NCBI GenBank assembly: GCA_001600695.1
Contig: BCKQ01000009.1
Coordinates: forward strand, 62,001 to 126,000
Direction: 5' to 3'
Origin: Ascoidea asiatica
Lineage: Eukaryota; Ascomycota; Saccharomycetes; Ascoideales; Ascoideaceae
Length of the DNA stretch: 64,000 nt
The notes below the pieces were generated by a model. That model did not search any database. It was not told where the DNA came from and worked only from the letters and a program-made list of their open reading frames with translations. A program made the position numbers and the translations under genes. Every line of letters starts with the position of its first letter. Positions within the stretch are counted from its first letter, which is position 1. Below, one piece after another: positions 54,520 to 64,000 of the stretch.

Positions 54520-57500
54520 ATGAATCATAATTCATTAAATAATCAATTTAATAATAATCAATTAAATAATGAACAGAATGGTTTAAAGATCTCAAAGAAT
54601 TTAATAAATTCAAATAATTCAAATTCAAATAAAACTTTAAATAATAACCAATTAACAACATTAACTCAATCAAAACCACAAAAGAGACGTCGAATAGCAA
54701 AAGCTTGTGATTATTGTAGAAAAAAAAAAGTTAAATGTGATGGTGGTAGTCCATGTAAAAGTTGTCAAGATGCTACTCAAACTTGTTCTTATACTCATAT
54801 TCAAAAAAAAAGAGCTCCTTCCTCAAGACCTTCAAATGCTAAAACAATTAAAGATCTAGAAGGTAGATTAGGTAAAATGGAAGAACTAATGGAACTATTA
54901 GTTAGTAAAATTGATTCAAATATAAATAATAATATTTCAAATCATAATAACTATAATAATAATAACAGACATAACAAAAATAGGCACACAAGAAATAGTA
55001 ATAATAATAATAATAATAATAATAGTAGTAATAATCTAAAATCTTTAAAAAGTAATAAAATTTTGAAAAATTCAAGTTCTAATTTATCTTTATCTAAAAT
55101 GAGAAATATTTCTAATTCTAATTTTGATGAAAATGGATCTCCTTATAATGATAATGATAATGATTTTGAAGACGAAAATGAAAATGAAAATGAAAGTAGC
55201 AATAATAATAATAATGAAAGTTTTGATGAAAATGACGATGATCAGGAAGAAGGAGAAGATGAAGAAGAAGGAGATGATGATGATGAAGATGATGATGACG
55301 ATGATGTAAATAATAACAATGATGAAGACAATGAAGATAATTTAGAGGACCAAGAAGATAATGTATTGGATAATGATAATAATATGAATCCTTCTCTATC
55401 TGATATTGAGAGTGATCAAATGGAAATTCAAAGTAAAAATAAGGATATAAATAGAAATAAAAAATTAACCAAAAATGAAATTGAAAATAAAAATAAAAAC
55501 AATAATAATACTAAAATTAAAAAAAAAATTAAAATTAAGAATAAAAATAAAAATAAAATTGAAGAAGAAGGAGATTTAGAAAATAATGAAAATCAAATGG
55601 ATATCGAAACTGATAGTGAATATGATAAAAGTTCAGATTTAATCAAACTTCAATATAATCCTTCTATAACTACTTTACCTAAAAATATAGTTTCATCAAA
55701 TAATAACAATAATAATAATCTATCAAAGAAAGATGATTTACCTAATAAACCATATTTATTATTATCTCATTCTGAACATTTAGCTGAAAAACCTGATTTT
55801 TATATAGGACCAAGTTCTTCTTTTTCAATTTTTAGTCCAAGAGGTATACAATGGATTAGATCAAAATTATCTTTCGAAGATGCTGAAGAATTATTAACTC
55901 CATTAACTACTTTACATTATGGTATACACGAACTTATAACTTTAGAATCAAGAAAATGGGTTGAACCAATGAGTAAATCAAGTTTATGTCCATTACCTGA
56001 AAAGAAAACTTCATATGATTTATTAGGCTTATTATTTGAAGCTCATTTTCCTTTTTATATTATTAGTAAAGAAGAAGTTTATGAAATTATGGACTTATAT
56101 TATTTAAATCTTGAAAATAAACAAATTTCTCATGATCAAAGATTACAAAATCAGCATCAACAACATCCTAAAAGAAGATTGGCTTATTCTGATTTTTTAA
56201 TATTAAATATTCTCATAGCTCTTTCATGTTCCGTAGGTTTAGATGCTAGATCTTTACAAAAATCTAAACAACTAGATTTTGAAATACTACCAAATTTAAG
56301 TGATGAGAAATTAAAAGAAATTGAAGAAAAACATTTATCAAATGCAATTTATTATTTTCATAGAGTATCTGTCTTAGGTGATGGATTAAAATCTGTTCAA
56401 GCTATACTTTTTTTAATATTATATAATGAATCATCTTTATTAGCAAAAGTAAATTATATGCTTGTATCAAGTGCGTTAAGACTAGCACAAGATATTGGCT
56501 TGCATAGAAGAGAAACCTTCTATGGCTTAAGTGACGCAGAAGTCACAAAAAGAAGAGCTGTTTGGTTTGTCTGTTATTTTATTGATAGAAATATGTGTTT
56601 ACGTTCAGGAAAGCCCCCTATAGTAAATGAAATTGATGTGACAACAATAAATGATGAAGATTTAATCAGTTCAATTGCAAAAACATTCAATGAAGATATA
56701 AAAACTCCTAAAGAACCTATTGTTTACCTTGAAATGCTTTGTAATACCAATATGAAAAATTTTGGAATTTGTTTCTCTTATTGTATGACAACTTTATCAA
56801 GAATTACTTCTAAAGTTTATAATAATTTATTTTGTGCAACCGCATTAGTGGGGAAATCTTTAATTTATGTCATGAATGTTATTCGTCAGCTTTCAATGGA
56901 GTTAGATACTTGGAAAGAATCTATACCTTTTGATATTAGACCTGGAAATGAAATTTCTATAAAATTTCCAGAAAATAAAAATTCTGGTAATCAATCTTTA
57001 TTACATCAAATGGCTGTTGATGAAGCAAAATGTCAATTACTTTTATTACATTTTAGTTTTTATTTTAATGTTATGGTTGTTAATAGAATGGCATTCAAAG
57101 TTCCATGGGATGCAATGATGAGTAAAAAAGAACTCAAAGGAGACAGATTTAAGATAAATTCAACAAATTCATATTTAAGATGTTTAGATTCAGCAAGACA
57201 AATTCTTCGACTTACTAAATATCTTGAATTTCAAATGTCACATCTTATAAATATTTGTTTATTTTTTCCTGTTAGTGCATTTGTTACATTATTTAGTTGT
57301 ACAATTCAATTTCCCACCACAAAGCATGCTTCAGATGATATAGAACTTATGATCAAATATTACGAGAAATTTTTTGTTCCTTATGGAAAAATGCAAGGTG
57401 TTAAAGCTGGACATTTATTTGTTGATAATGCAATGAAACAATTGATAATAATAGCGATTAAAATTCATGAAAATTCTAATAAAGATAAAGCTATTCAGAT

Positions 57501-57725
57501 AACTGAAAAAATGAAAGAGTTTTTAAAGGCTTTTTATGATTCAAATAGTGGAAGTATTTTAATGGCAAAAGTAAATGTAATTAAAAATGAAAATCAATCT
57601 AATTTATCAAAACAGATTGGTTTTGAGAACTCTAATATATCGAATAATACTCAACCTATGAGTAATGGTCAACAAGCAATGAATAATTCTAACTTCAATA
57701 ATAGTACTACTACTACTACTAATAC

Positions 57726-57757
<32 letters not shown>

Positions 57758-58653
57758 GTAATAGTATTTTAAATAATCCTCTAATAACGGGAGAAGGTAA
57801 TTCACAAGATTTTAGTTCTCTTTTCAATTCTTTTTATTTTGATACAACAGCATCAGGAGTTTTTCCACCAACGCCGATGGGGTTACCTGGATATCAACCA
57901 ACAAATTGGAATAATCAAAATAATATAAATACTATTCCAAGTTCAATGTCAATTACAAATTCAATGTCAAATATTTCAACAGTTAGAAGTAAAAATGATC
58001 TTACAGATGGTGGACGAGTAGGATCTGCTATTGATTTGAATAATAATTCATTAGATGCTTCGACATTGAATAAGTCTGTTCCAGATGGTTTGTTTGCTCA
58101 ACCTTTTAATGGACTTAATAATAATAATAACAATAATAATAATAATAATAATGTTTCTCCAACTATAAATTCACCGTTTGGTATTCAAAGTAATCCAAAT
58201 AATTTAAATAATCAAAATGGACAAATCCCGAATCAAATCACTAATCAAATTAATAGTCAAATTCCTAATCAAATTCCTAATCAAATTTCCAACCAAATAA
58301 ATAATCAAATGTCTAATCAAATAAATAATCATATAAATAATCAAATAAATACTCAAATGCCAAATCAAATAAATAATCAAATGCCAAATCAAATACTTAG
58401 TCAACCAAATATTAATGGTGGACAAAATCCCTTTAGATATGGAAATGAAATGTTAAATAATCTTAATCCAAATGGATCATTAAATGATGGATATTTATTA
58501 GGAAATATGGAATATCAAGATGGATCAGTTTTATATGAATCTATGTTTAATTTACCTAATTTTTTATCAGAAGGAATGCTAAACTTTTCTAATAATGATC
58601 CATTGTATAATAATTTAAAATTTGGAAATAATTTTAACCAAGATCAAAGCTGA
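54520..58653 (+). CDS. Zn2Cys6 transcription factor 2 (tandem paralogue)
   Basis: This zinc-cluster regulator is homologous to the gene at 49056. The DNA-binding domain CDYCRKKKVKCDGGSPCKSC lies at about residues 63-82, preceded by RRRIAKA, with a coiled-coil-like KTIKDLEGRLGKMEELMELL after it. A long Asn/Asp/Glu-rich spacer (about 150-390) precedes the middle-homology domain with SIFSPRGIQWIRSKL, RLAQDIGLHRRETFYGL and RSGKPPIVNEIDV. The tail is Asn/Gln-rich, includes a run of NQI(P/N/S)-type tetrapeptides (about residues 1230-1290), and ends near YESMFNLPNF, the motif also found at the end of gene 1. The middle domain is better conserved and less A+T-biased than in gene 1. Pathway unknown. 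Confidence 0.92.
58201..58400 (+). repeat. In-frame 12-nt minisatellite encoding NQI-type tetrapeptides
   Basis: Degenerate copies of AATCAAATnnnn give about fifteen consecutive NQIx/NQMx tetrapeptides in the C-terminal region of Zn2Cys6 factor 2. The repeat is in frame with the tetrapeptide period, so copy-number change would not break the gene. Confidence 0.75.
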
Positions 58654-59010
58654 AAATAATTTTACGAATATAAAATTGAATATATCTAATTTAATATTTC
58701 AAATTTTTTGATTTCTTGTAAAAATATTTTTATCAATAGAGTTAATATTTACTCGAAAGTAAGCTTATACTTAACTATAATAATATAATAATAATATAAT
58801 AATAATATAATAATAATACAATATTAATAATATAGTAATTTAAGTGTTTTAATGAATAATTTATAATTTTTTTTTTACTTCTTTGCTTTTTTTTTAGTGT
58901 GTTGTATAATTTTTTATTTTTTTTTTTTGAATTTTGGAGTAATTTATGTTTAACTTTTTATTAAAATAAAAATATGATTTAATACTAAAGTATATTGTAG
59001 TGCAGTATTA
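58654..59010. other. Convergent intergenic region
   Basis: These 357 bp between two 3' ends hold a TAATAATA repeat near 58775-58825 and several T runs near 58865-58930. It is terminator-like. No gene is seen. Confidence 0.45.
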
Positions 59011-59388
59011 TTATTTATTAATTGAATCTGTGAAATCATTAACAGTTTTATTTACTTTATTAAAAACTTTTTTAACATCTTGATTTGTATAACCTTTGAT
59101 TCTGAAAAAACCTGAATGTTTTAATAAAGAAACTGTATAATCATAAGAAAGTTCACCAAAACTTAAATATTTTGAAAGATATCTACGAACATCTAAAGAA
59201 TGAAATTCATTTGTATCAATTGTTAAACCAGTATCTCTTCTTATACCAGCAAGAAGCATAGATAATAATAAAAGATCTATAGAATAATGAACAATTTTTC
59301 CTAACTTAACTAAGAAAAATAATGGTTAGAATCTGATTTCATTGATATAAATGAATTAATAAACCTTTATAGTTTCACATACCCCCAT
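59011..59388 (-). CDS. ATG44: DUF1748 small protein, mitofissin (Atg44) family, spliced
   Basis: Exon 2 (59304-59011) contains GKIVHYSIDLLLLS, LLAGIRRDTGLT, LDVRRYLSKYLSFGE and LLKHSGFF, the DUF1748 family pattern. Members include S. cerevisiae Atg44/Mco8 and S. pombe Atg44, intermembrane-space mitofissins that drive mitochondrial fission for mitophagy. The unspliced frame lacks a proper start. Upstream on the minus strand are ATGGGG (59388-59383), a GTATGT donor at 59382, a TTCTAAC branch site at 59331-59325 and an AAG acceptor at 59307-59305. Joining them keeps frame, gives 99 codons and restores the amphipathic N-terminus. The nearer TAG acceptor would create an in-frame stop. It is somewhat longer than the 73-aa yeast protein, with a Lys/Asn-rich tail. 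Family assignment is firm; the splice choice is inferred. Confidence 0.78.
59305..59382 (-). other. 78-nt spliceosomal intron in the DUF1748 gene
   Basis: Donor GTATGT (59382-59377), branch TTCTAAC (59331-59325) and acceptor AAG (59307-59305) follow a pyrimidine-rich tract. A TAG lies 5 nt closer to the branch, but its use would shift into a stop. Two codons precede the donor, a common place for yeast introns. It is the only convincing intron in the window. Confidence 0.7.
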
Positions 59389-59916
59389 TTTTAAAATTTA
59401 TGAAATGATTAGAATAATGATAATGAAGTTGATAACAATCCTAGGTTATATCCACGATTATATTTCTTTATAATTCTTTCAGTTGATCTATATCTGATTC
59501 ATCATCTTGAATTCACTGATCCAGATAAGAGTCCTTTACAAGAGTTGGTGATTTAAAATCTGGTTTCACTCTTTTCTTACAGTGTTTTTGGTGTTTTCTC
59601 ACTGTCTTATCGGTGACTGGCGCCAGTTGCCGTAACGCGTTGAGTGTCTCAGATAAAATTGGTCGAAAGATCCGGTATAAGCACGTGATACCCGGAACTG
59701 GGAACAATAAAAACAGTGGAAAGAATGAAAACAGTGAATGAAATAAAAGAATGAAATAAAAGAATGAAAGTTTACTGCTGAACAAATACTGGTTTGGAAT
59801 TATATTTTTATTTCCACCAGCAGAAACAGAGACAATTTACAAACTAAAGTGCTTTACTGTTAGTTTTAACGTTTGTTACTGTTATTGAAGTAGTTTGAAA
59901 CTTATTGTCTTTTTAA
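59389..59916. other. Divergent promoter region ATG44-like / SWD2
   Basis: These 528 bp include a G+C-richer block at about 59600-59700 with CACGTGAT and CCCGGAAC. A 90-codon open frame on the minus strand (59785-59513) has no family resemblance and is not called. Confidence 0.5.
59682..59687. promoter_or_regulatory. CACGTG site (CACGTGAT) upstream of SWD2
   Basis: E-box core with the same AT flank as the site upstream of URB1, about 230 bp before SWD2. Binding factor inferred. Confidence 0.35.
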
Positions 59917-60794
59917 ATGAAGGCTCAGATAAATTATGAATTATTGAAATCCTTCGAGGCTTCTAAAGCTTTTCGAAATCAAGTTGAACAAGCTCAAATA
60001 ACTTCTCTTGATTATGATGATTCTGGTCAATTTTTAATGACTGCAGGAACTAATGAAGCAATTGATTTATATGATTGTAAAACTGGAAAATCTATAAAAA
60101 CTGTATTAAGTAAAAAATATGGTTGTCATTTAGCTAGATTTACTCATCATCCAGAAAGATCTATATATGTTACAACAAAATCTGGTGAACAAAATGCAAT
60201 CAGATATCTTTCATTAAATGATAATAAATATATAAGATATTTTAAAGGTCATTCAGCTTTAATTAATTCTTTAGAAATGTCACCAATTGATGATGTATTT
60301 TTAAGTGGTTCATGGGATAATACTGTTAGATTATGGGATTTAAGAAGTTCATTATGTCAAGGTTTAATGAATTGTAAATCTCCAAATTTTATTGCTTTAG
60401 ACCCAAGTGGTTTAGTTTTTGCAATTGGTAATAGTACAACAAAACAAATTGGACTTTATGATTTTAGAAATTATGATCAAGAACCATTTTTAACAGTTAA
60501 TTTACAAAATGAAGAATCTTCAATATTAAATAATGAAATTATTTGGAATAAATTAGAATTTTCAAATGATGGTAAATATATTTTAGTTACAACTGCAAAT
60601 CATTCTTCTCATTATATTATTGATTCTTTTGAAGGTAATCTTGTTGGTAGATTAAAAGGTCATGATTTAATACCTCCAAGAAATTTTCCTGATACAGGTT
60701 CATGTTCAATTTTACCTGATGGTAGATATGTTATTGGTGGTTCTGGAAATAAACAAATAATGATTTGGGATTTACAACAAATGAATACAGATTC

Positions 60795-60832
<38 letters not shown>

Positions 60833-61008
60833 GTAATAGTAATGCTTCTGTTTTAAATCCAATAATAAGGTTAAAAAGTGATTATAGTGGTATAGGAATT
60901 CCAAGAATGTCATTATTTAATCCCAAATTTATGTTATTTGCAACTGCAGATATTGACGTTACAATGTGGACCCCAAATTTAGATGATTCCAAATATATTA
61001 CTCCTTAA
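59917..61008 (+). CDS. SWD2: WD40 protein Swd2, COMPASS and cleavage/polyadenylation factor subunit
   Basis: Swd2 is shared by the Set1 histone H3K4 methyltransferase complex (COMPASS) and the APT part of the cleavage and polyadenylation factor. About seven WD repeats are seen. The diagnostic repeats are QITSLDYDDSGQFLMTAGTNEAIDLYD near the start, YIRYFKGHSALINSLEMSP and DVFLSGSWDNTVRLWDLR, the last being the conserved family signature. An Asn run (about residues 291-308) interrupts a late loop. The C-terminus has PRMSLFNPKFMLFATADIDVTMW. It is 363 aa against 329 aa in S. cerevisiae, and the difference is mostly the Asn run. In S. cerevisiae SWD2 (YKL018W) and URB1 (YKL014C) are close, as both also are here on a wider scale. 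Confidence 0.95.
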
Positions 61009-61808
61009 TTATGAATTGGGATTGATATCTATTTTATTACTATTCTTATTACTTTTCTTACTACTATTGTTATTATTATTATCATTATTATTATTATTAC
61101 TATTACTATTTAACCAAAAAAACTAACTATTCTCTTTTAGTTTGACCTTCGAAGGGTATTTTATCTGTACAATATTTTTCTTCTATCTATTCTTTTTTCT
61201 TTAATAAATTTAATGCATTCGTAATAAATGATCAATTCATCTCAAATTTTAATTTTTATCTTTAAAATCAGTGAGTTTGATAAATTTAATTGAAAAATGA
61301 ATTGAGACCAAAAGTATGGATCCTATCGGTTAAAGATCTTAAACCTTTTTTATTTATCATTATTTTATCATTTATCTCTCGTTACAACAATTGTAAAGAA
61401 TTAATGAATGAATGAATGAATGAAATAACAATTATTTACGATACTATTCTTTAATGGAAATATTCAAGAGAAGAAATTGTTTCATAACTGTTATTTGGCA
61501 ATTGATAATTATTCTTTAATAAAGATTTCATAAAAGCATTAAAAACTTAAAGAAAACATCTCGAGATTTCAATTTAAAAGCGCGGGTTAATAGGAATAAA
61601 TTAGTTTAATCTCGAATAGCAATCTAGGTAATTGATGATAACGTTTATAAATCGATAATTTTTAAATCTGATGAAATAACTTATCGTAAAATTATTATCA
61701 CAATTATTATCCTGGATATAAATAAAAGTAATTTTTAATTTCTTTATGTTATATATCTTTCTTTGAATATTTACATAATAAAAAAAATTAAAAATCTAGA
61801 GTAACACA
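61009..61808. other. Intergenic region upstream of UGA2
   Basis: These 800 bp include ATT/ACT triplet repeats near 61035-61110 just after SWD2, a GAAT run near 61400-61425 and an AAAGCGCGGG motif near 61578. The motif is the only G+C-rich word and a possible zinc-cluster factor site. No gene is seen. Confidence 0.45.
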
Positions 61809-63413
61809 ATGTTTTTAAGATTAAATTGTAAAAATTTATTAAAATCTAAAATTCTAGTAAATAATTTAAATAAAAACATTAAGAATATAAGAAATATTGG
61901 AAATTTTGAAAAAAATTCAGAAATTTTAGATGATTTAATTAAAGAAAATAAATTTAATTTAAAAAATCCAAAATTATTAAGAAATAAAGCTTTAATTAAT
62001 GGAGAATTTGTTGAAAGTTTAAATGGAGAAAATTTTTCAATAAAAAATCCAGCAACAGATAAAGAAATTTTAAAAATAACAAATTGTGATATTGAAGATT
62101 ATAAAATTGCAATTGAAAGTTGTAAAAATGGATTTAAATTAAATAAAAAATTATCAGGTAGAGAAAGATCAAAATTTTTATTATTATTATATGAAAAATT
62201 AATTGAAAATAAAGAAGATTTAGGTAAAATTTTAACATTAGAAAATGGTAAACCGATTTTAGATTCAATTGGAGAAATTAAATATTCTGCAAGTTTTTTT
62301 CAATGGTTTAGTGAAGAATCTCCAAGAATTTATGGAGATTATATTGAATCAAATAATAAAAATAATAGAATTTTAACAATTAAAGAACCAATTGGAATTT
62401 GTGGAATATTAACACCATGGAATTTTCCATCAGCAATGATTAGTAGAAAATTAGCAGCAATAATTGGATCAGGATGTAGTTCAATTATTAAACCAGCATC
62501 AGAAACTCCATTAAGTGCATTAGCAATTGGATATTTATGTGAAGAAATTGGAATACCAAAAGGAATTGTAAATATTTTACCAAGCAATAAAACTTCAAAA
62601 ATTGGAAAATTTTTATGTGAAAATAAAGATATTAAAAAAATTTCATTTACAGGATCAACAAAAATTGGAAAATTATTAATGGAACAATCATCAAATTCAT
62701 TAAAAAAATTATCAATGGAATTAGGTGGTAATGCACCATTTATAATATTTAAAGATTGTGATATAAATAAAGCAATTGAAGGATTAATTTCAAGTAAATT
62801 TAGACAAAGTGGACAAACATGTATATGTGCAAATAGAATTTATGTTGAAGAAGAAATTTTTGAAGAATTTAATGAAAAATTAATTAATGAAGTTAAAAAA
62901 TTTAAATTAGGTAATGGATTAGAAAATGGTATAAGTCATGGACCATTAATTGGAGAAAAAGCAATTAATAAAATAAATAGATTAGTTAAAGATGCTAAAA
63001 ATAAAGGATGTAAAGTTTTAATTGGAGGTACACCAGCATCATCAATTGGTAAAAATTTTTATTATCCAACAATTTTAACAGATATTAAAAAAGATATGGA
63101 GATTTTTAATGAAGAAATATTTGGACCAATTGCACCAATTTATAAATTTAAAAGTGAAAAAGAAGTTATTGAAAAAGCTAATGATGTTGAAGTTGGATTA
63201 GCAGCATATTTATTTACAAAAGATAATAATAGAATTATAAGAATGAGTGAAAGTTTAGAATATGGAATGATTGGAATTAATACTGGACTTATATCAGAAG
63301 CTGCAGTTCCATTTGGTGGAGTTAAACATTCTGGATTTGGTAGAGAAGGATCAAAATATGGATTAGATGATTATCTTACTATTAAAACAGTTGTTCTTGG
63401 AGGTCTTGAATAA
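61809..63413 (+). CDS. UGA2: Succinate-semialdehyde dehydrogenase with probable mitochondrial presequence
   Basis: This NAD(P)-dependent aldehyde dehydrogenase is the last step of GABA degradation, oxidising succinate semialdehyde to succinate. PWNFPSAMISRKLAAIIGSG, the cofactor-binding FTGSTKIGK, the general base in MELGGNAP (near Glu304) and the nucleophile in SGQTC (near Cys338) are intact. The C-terminal AVPFGGVKHSGFGREGSKYG is the SSADH-type signature. The first 35 residues (MFLRLNCKNLLKSKILVNNL and on) are basic, hydroxylated and lack acids, so they look like a mitochondrial targeting sequence. S. cerevisiae Uga2 (497 aa) lacks this extension, and this protein is 534 aa. The ortholog call UGA2 is by family pattern. 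Confidence 0.9.
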   Translation: MFLRLNCKNLLKSKILVNNLNKNIKNIRNIGNFEKNSEILDDLIKENKFNLKNPKLLRNKALINGEFVESLNGENFSIKNPATDKEILKITNCDIEDYKIAIESCKNGFKLNKKLSGRERSKFLLLLYEKLIENKEDLGKILTLENGKPILDSIGEIKYSASFFQWFSEESPRIYGDYIESNNKNNRILTIKEPIGICGILTPWNFPSAMISRKLAAIIGSGCSSIIKPASETPLSALAIGYLCEEIGIPKGIVNILPSNKTSKIGKFLCENKDIKKISFTGSTKIGKLLMEQSSNSLKKLSMELGGNAPFIIFKDCDINKAIEGLISSKFRQSGQTCICANRIYVEEEIFEEFNEKLINEVKKFKLGNGLENGISHGPLIGEKAINKINRLVKDAKNKGCKVLIGGTPASSIGKNFYYPTILTDIKKDMEIFNEEIFGPIAPIYKFKSEKEVIEKANDVEVGLAAYLFTKDNNRIIRMSESLEYGMIGINTGLISEAAVPFGGVKHSGFGREGSKYGLDDYLTIKTVVLGGLE

Positions 63414-64000
63414 AACTATCCTTGATATCAATTCTTCTGAAGATAATCAACGAAACTAACAAATCCACCAAACAAAGTGTCAAAGAAATGAAAAATTGAC
63501 TAAATGAAATAATGATGTATTTACAAAGACATTAATAAACAGGGCAAATTGAGTGGAAAAGCAACAGGAAAATCAACTAACATGAAGAAATATCAACAAC
63601 AAAATTTTGCACTGTAGAAGTAGAAGCACAATCGCCACAAGAATTCTCTTTGCCAGCAGAATCTGGTGGCTGTGGGTAAAATGGTGCTGGGCTCAGATCT
63701 GGTGGGCTCCTCGGTAAGAGAGGCGAGATTACCCAATTTGTTTGATAAGCACCCCCGGGAAGAACATCTCGTGACTTGACTTATGCTAGCTGAGAGAGTA
63801 AGACGGCACTGGTTTTGGAGTCCATATTCGGTGCCGGCCACCGGTCAATGTACCGTAAGTACACCGGAAGTGTACCGAATCTGGGGTGAGTTCCGGCTTT
63901 CTTGGGGCTGTTTTGGGCCGCGTGGGCGTCTTGCAGCGCCCGGATCTCCGGCATGGGTGATATTCAGCGTGTATTGACGCATGTTTTGGCACGTTCTTGC
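63414..64000. other. Right-edge region with G+C-rich island
   Basis: The first 220 bp are ordinary A+T-rich 3' DNA. From about 63640 to the edge G+C rises sharply, with CCGGCCACCGGT, a TGTACCG repeated near 63850 and 63872, and GGGCCGCGTGGGCG. Overlapping open frames on both strands (82, 64 and 68 codons) show no family resemblance. By analogy with other islands in the window it may be the promoter of a gene to the right. Confidence 0.45.

Noticed and set aside
59513-59785. 90-codon minus-strand open frame near a proline-rich hydrophobic sequence
   Set aside because: It lies in the SWD2/ATG44-like promoter and covers the CACGTG block. No homology is recognisable.

Overview
The window looks like nuclear DNA of a budding yeast (Saccharomycotina). 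It holds compact, almost intron-free genes with typical yeast products (CYR1, URB1, BPH1, SWD2, LSM1, YPD1, RBK1, UGA2), long Asn/Ser/Lys runs, two Zn2Cys6 regulators and a Ty3/gypsy retrotransposon. Base composition is extreme: coding DNA is very A+T rich, and one 60-nt line of URB1 (13801-13860) has a single G/C. Several intergenic stretches are instead G+C rich, and line 40261-40320 has 34/60 G+C. I could not fix the species or decide how CUG is decoded. No tRNA or rRNA gene was seen.

Left part (1-12 kb): the 5' end of an unidentified minus-strand gene runs off the left edge. It is followed by CYT2-type heme lyase, TRM61/GCD14, HEM14, a mitochondrial NDUFAF7-like methyltransferase and LSM1 (all +), then PRP31 and YPD1 (-). 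Heme attachment, heme synthesis and a mitochondrial methyltransferase give this block a mitochondrial flavour. TRM61, LSM1 and PRP31 act on RNA.

Middle (12-40 kb): three very large genes dominate, URB1 (60S ribosome assembly), CYR1 (Ras-responsive adenylate cyclase) and BPH1 (BEACH/WD40 vesicle-traffic scaffold). A four-EF-hand calmodulin-like gene meets CYR1 tail to tail with overlapping stop codons. A SUR7-family membrane protein and an F-box-like protein follow as a convergent pair.

Right part (40-64 kb): a G+C-rich intergenic island precedes RBK1. Next is a full-length but inactivated Ty3/gypsy element on the minus strand (42292-48711), with about 490-bp LTRs and a 4-bp target duplication. 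Two homologous Zn2Cys6 transcription factors lie in tandem beyond it. Then come a small, apparently spliced gene for a DUF1748 protein (mitofissin/Atg44 family), SWD2, and a UGA2-type succinate-semialdehyde dehydrogenase with a probable mitochondrial presequence. The window ends in another G+C-rich stretch.

The observations most worth a second look are the hidden first exon of the mitofissin gene, the overlapping CYR1/EF-hand stops, the cluster of HSE-like palindromes in the one LTR block that is unchanged between copies, a two-hairpin RNA candidate upstream of HEM14, the tandem regulators sharing a C-terminal motif, and the inverted G+C landscape.
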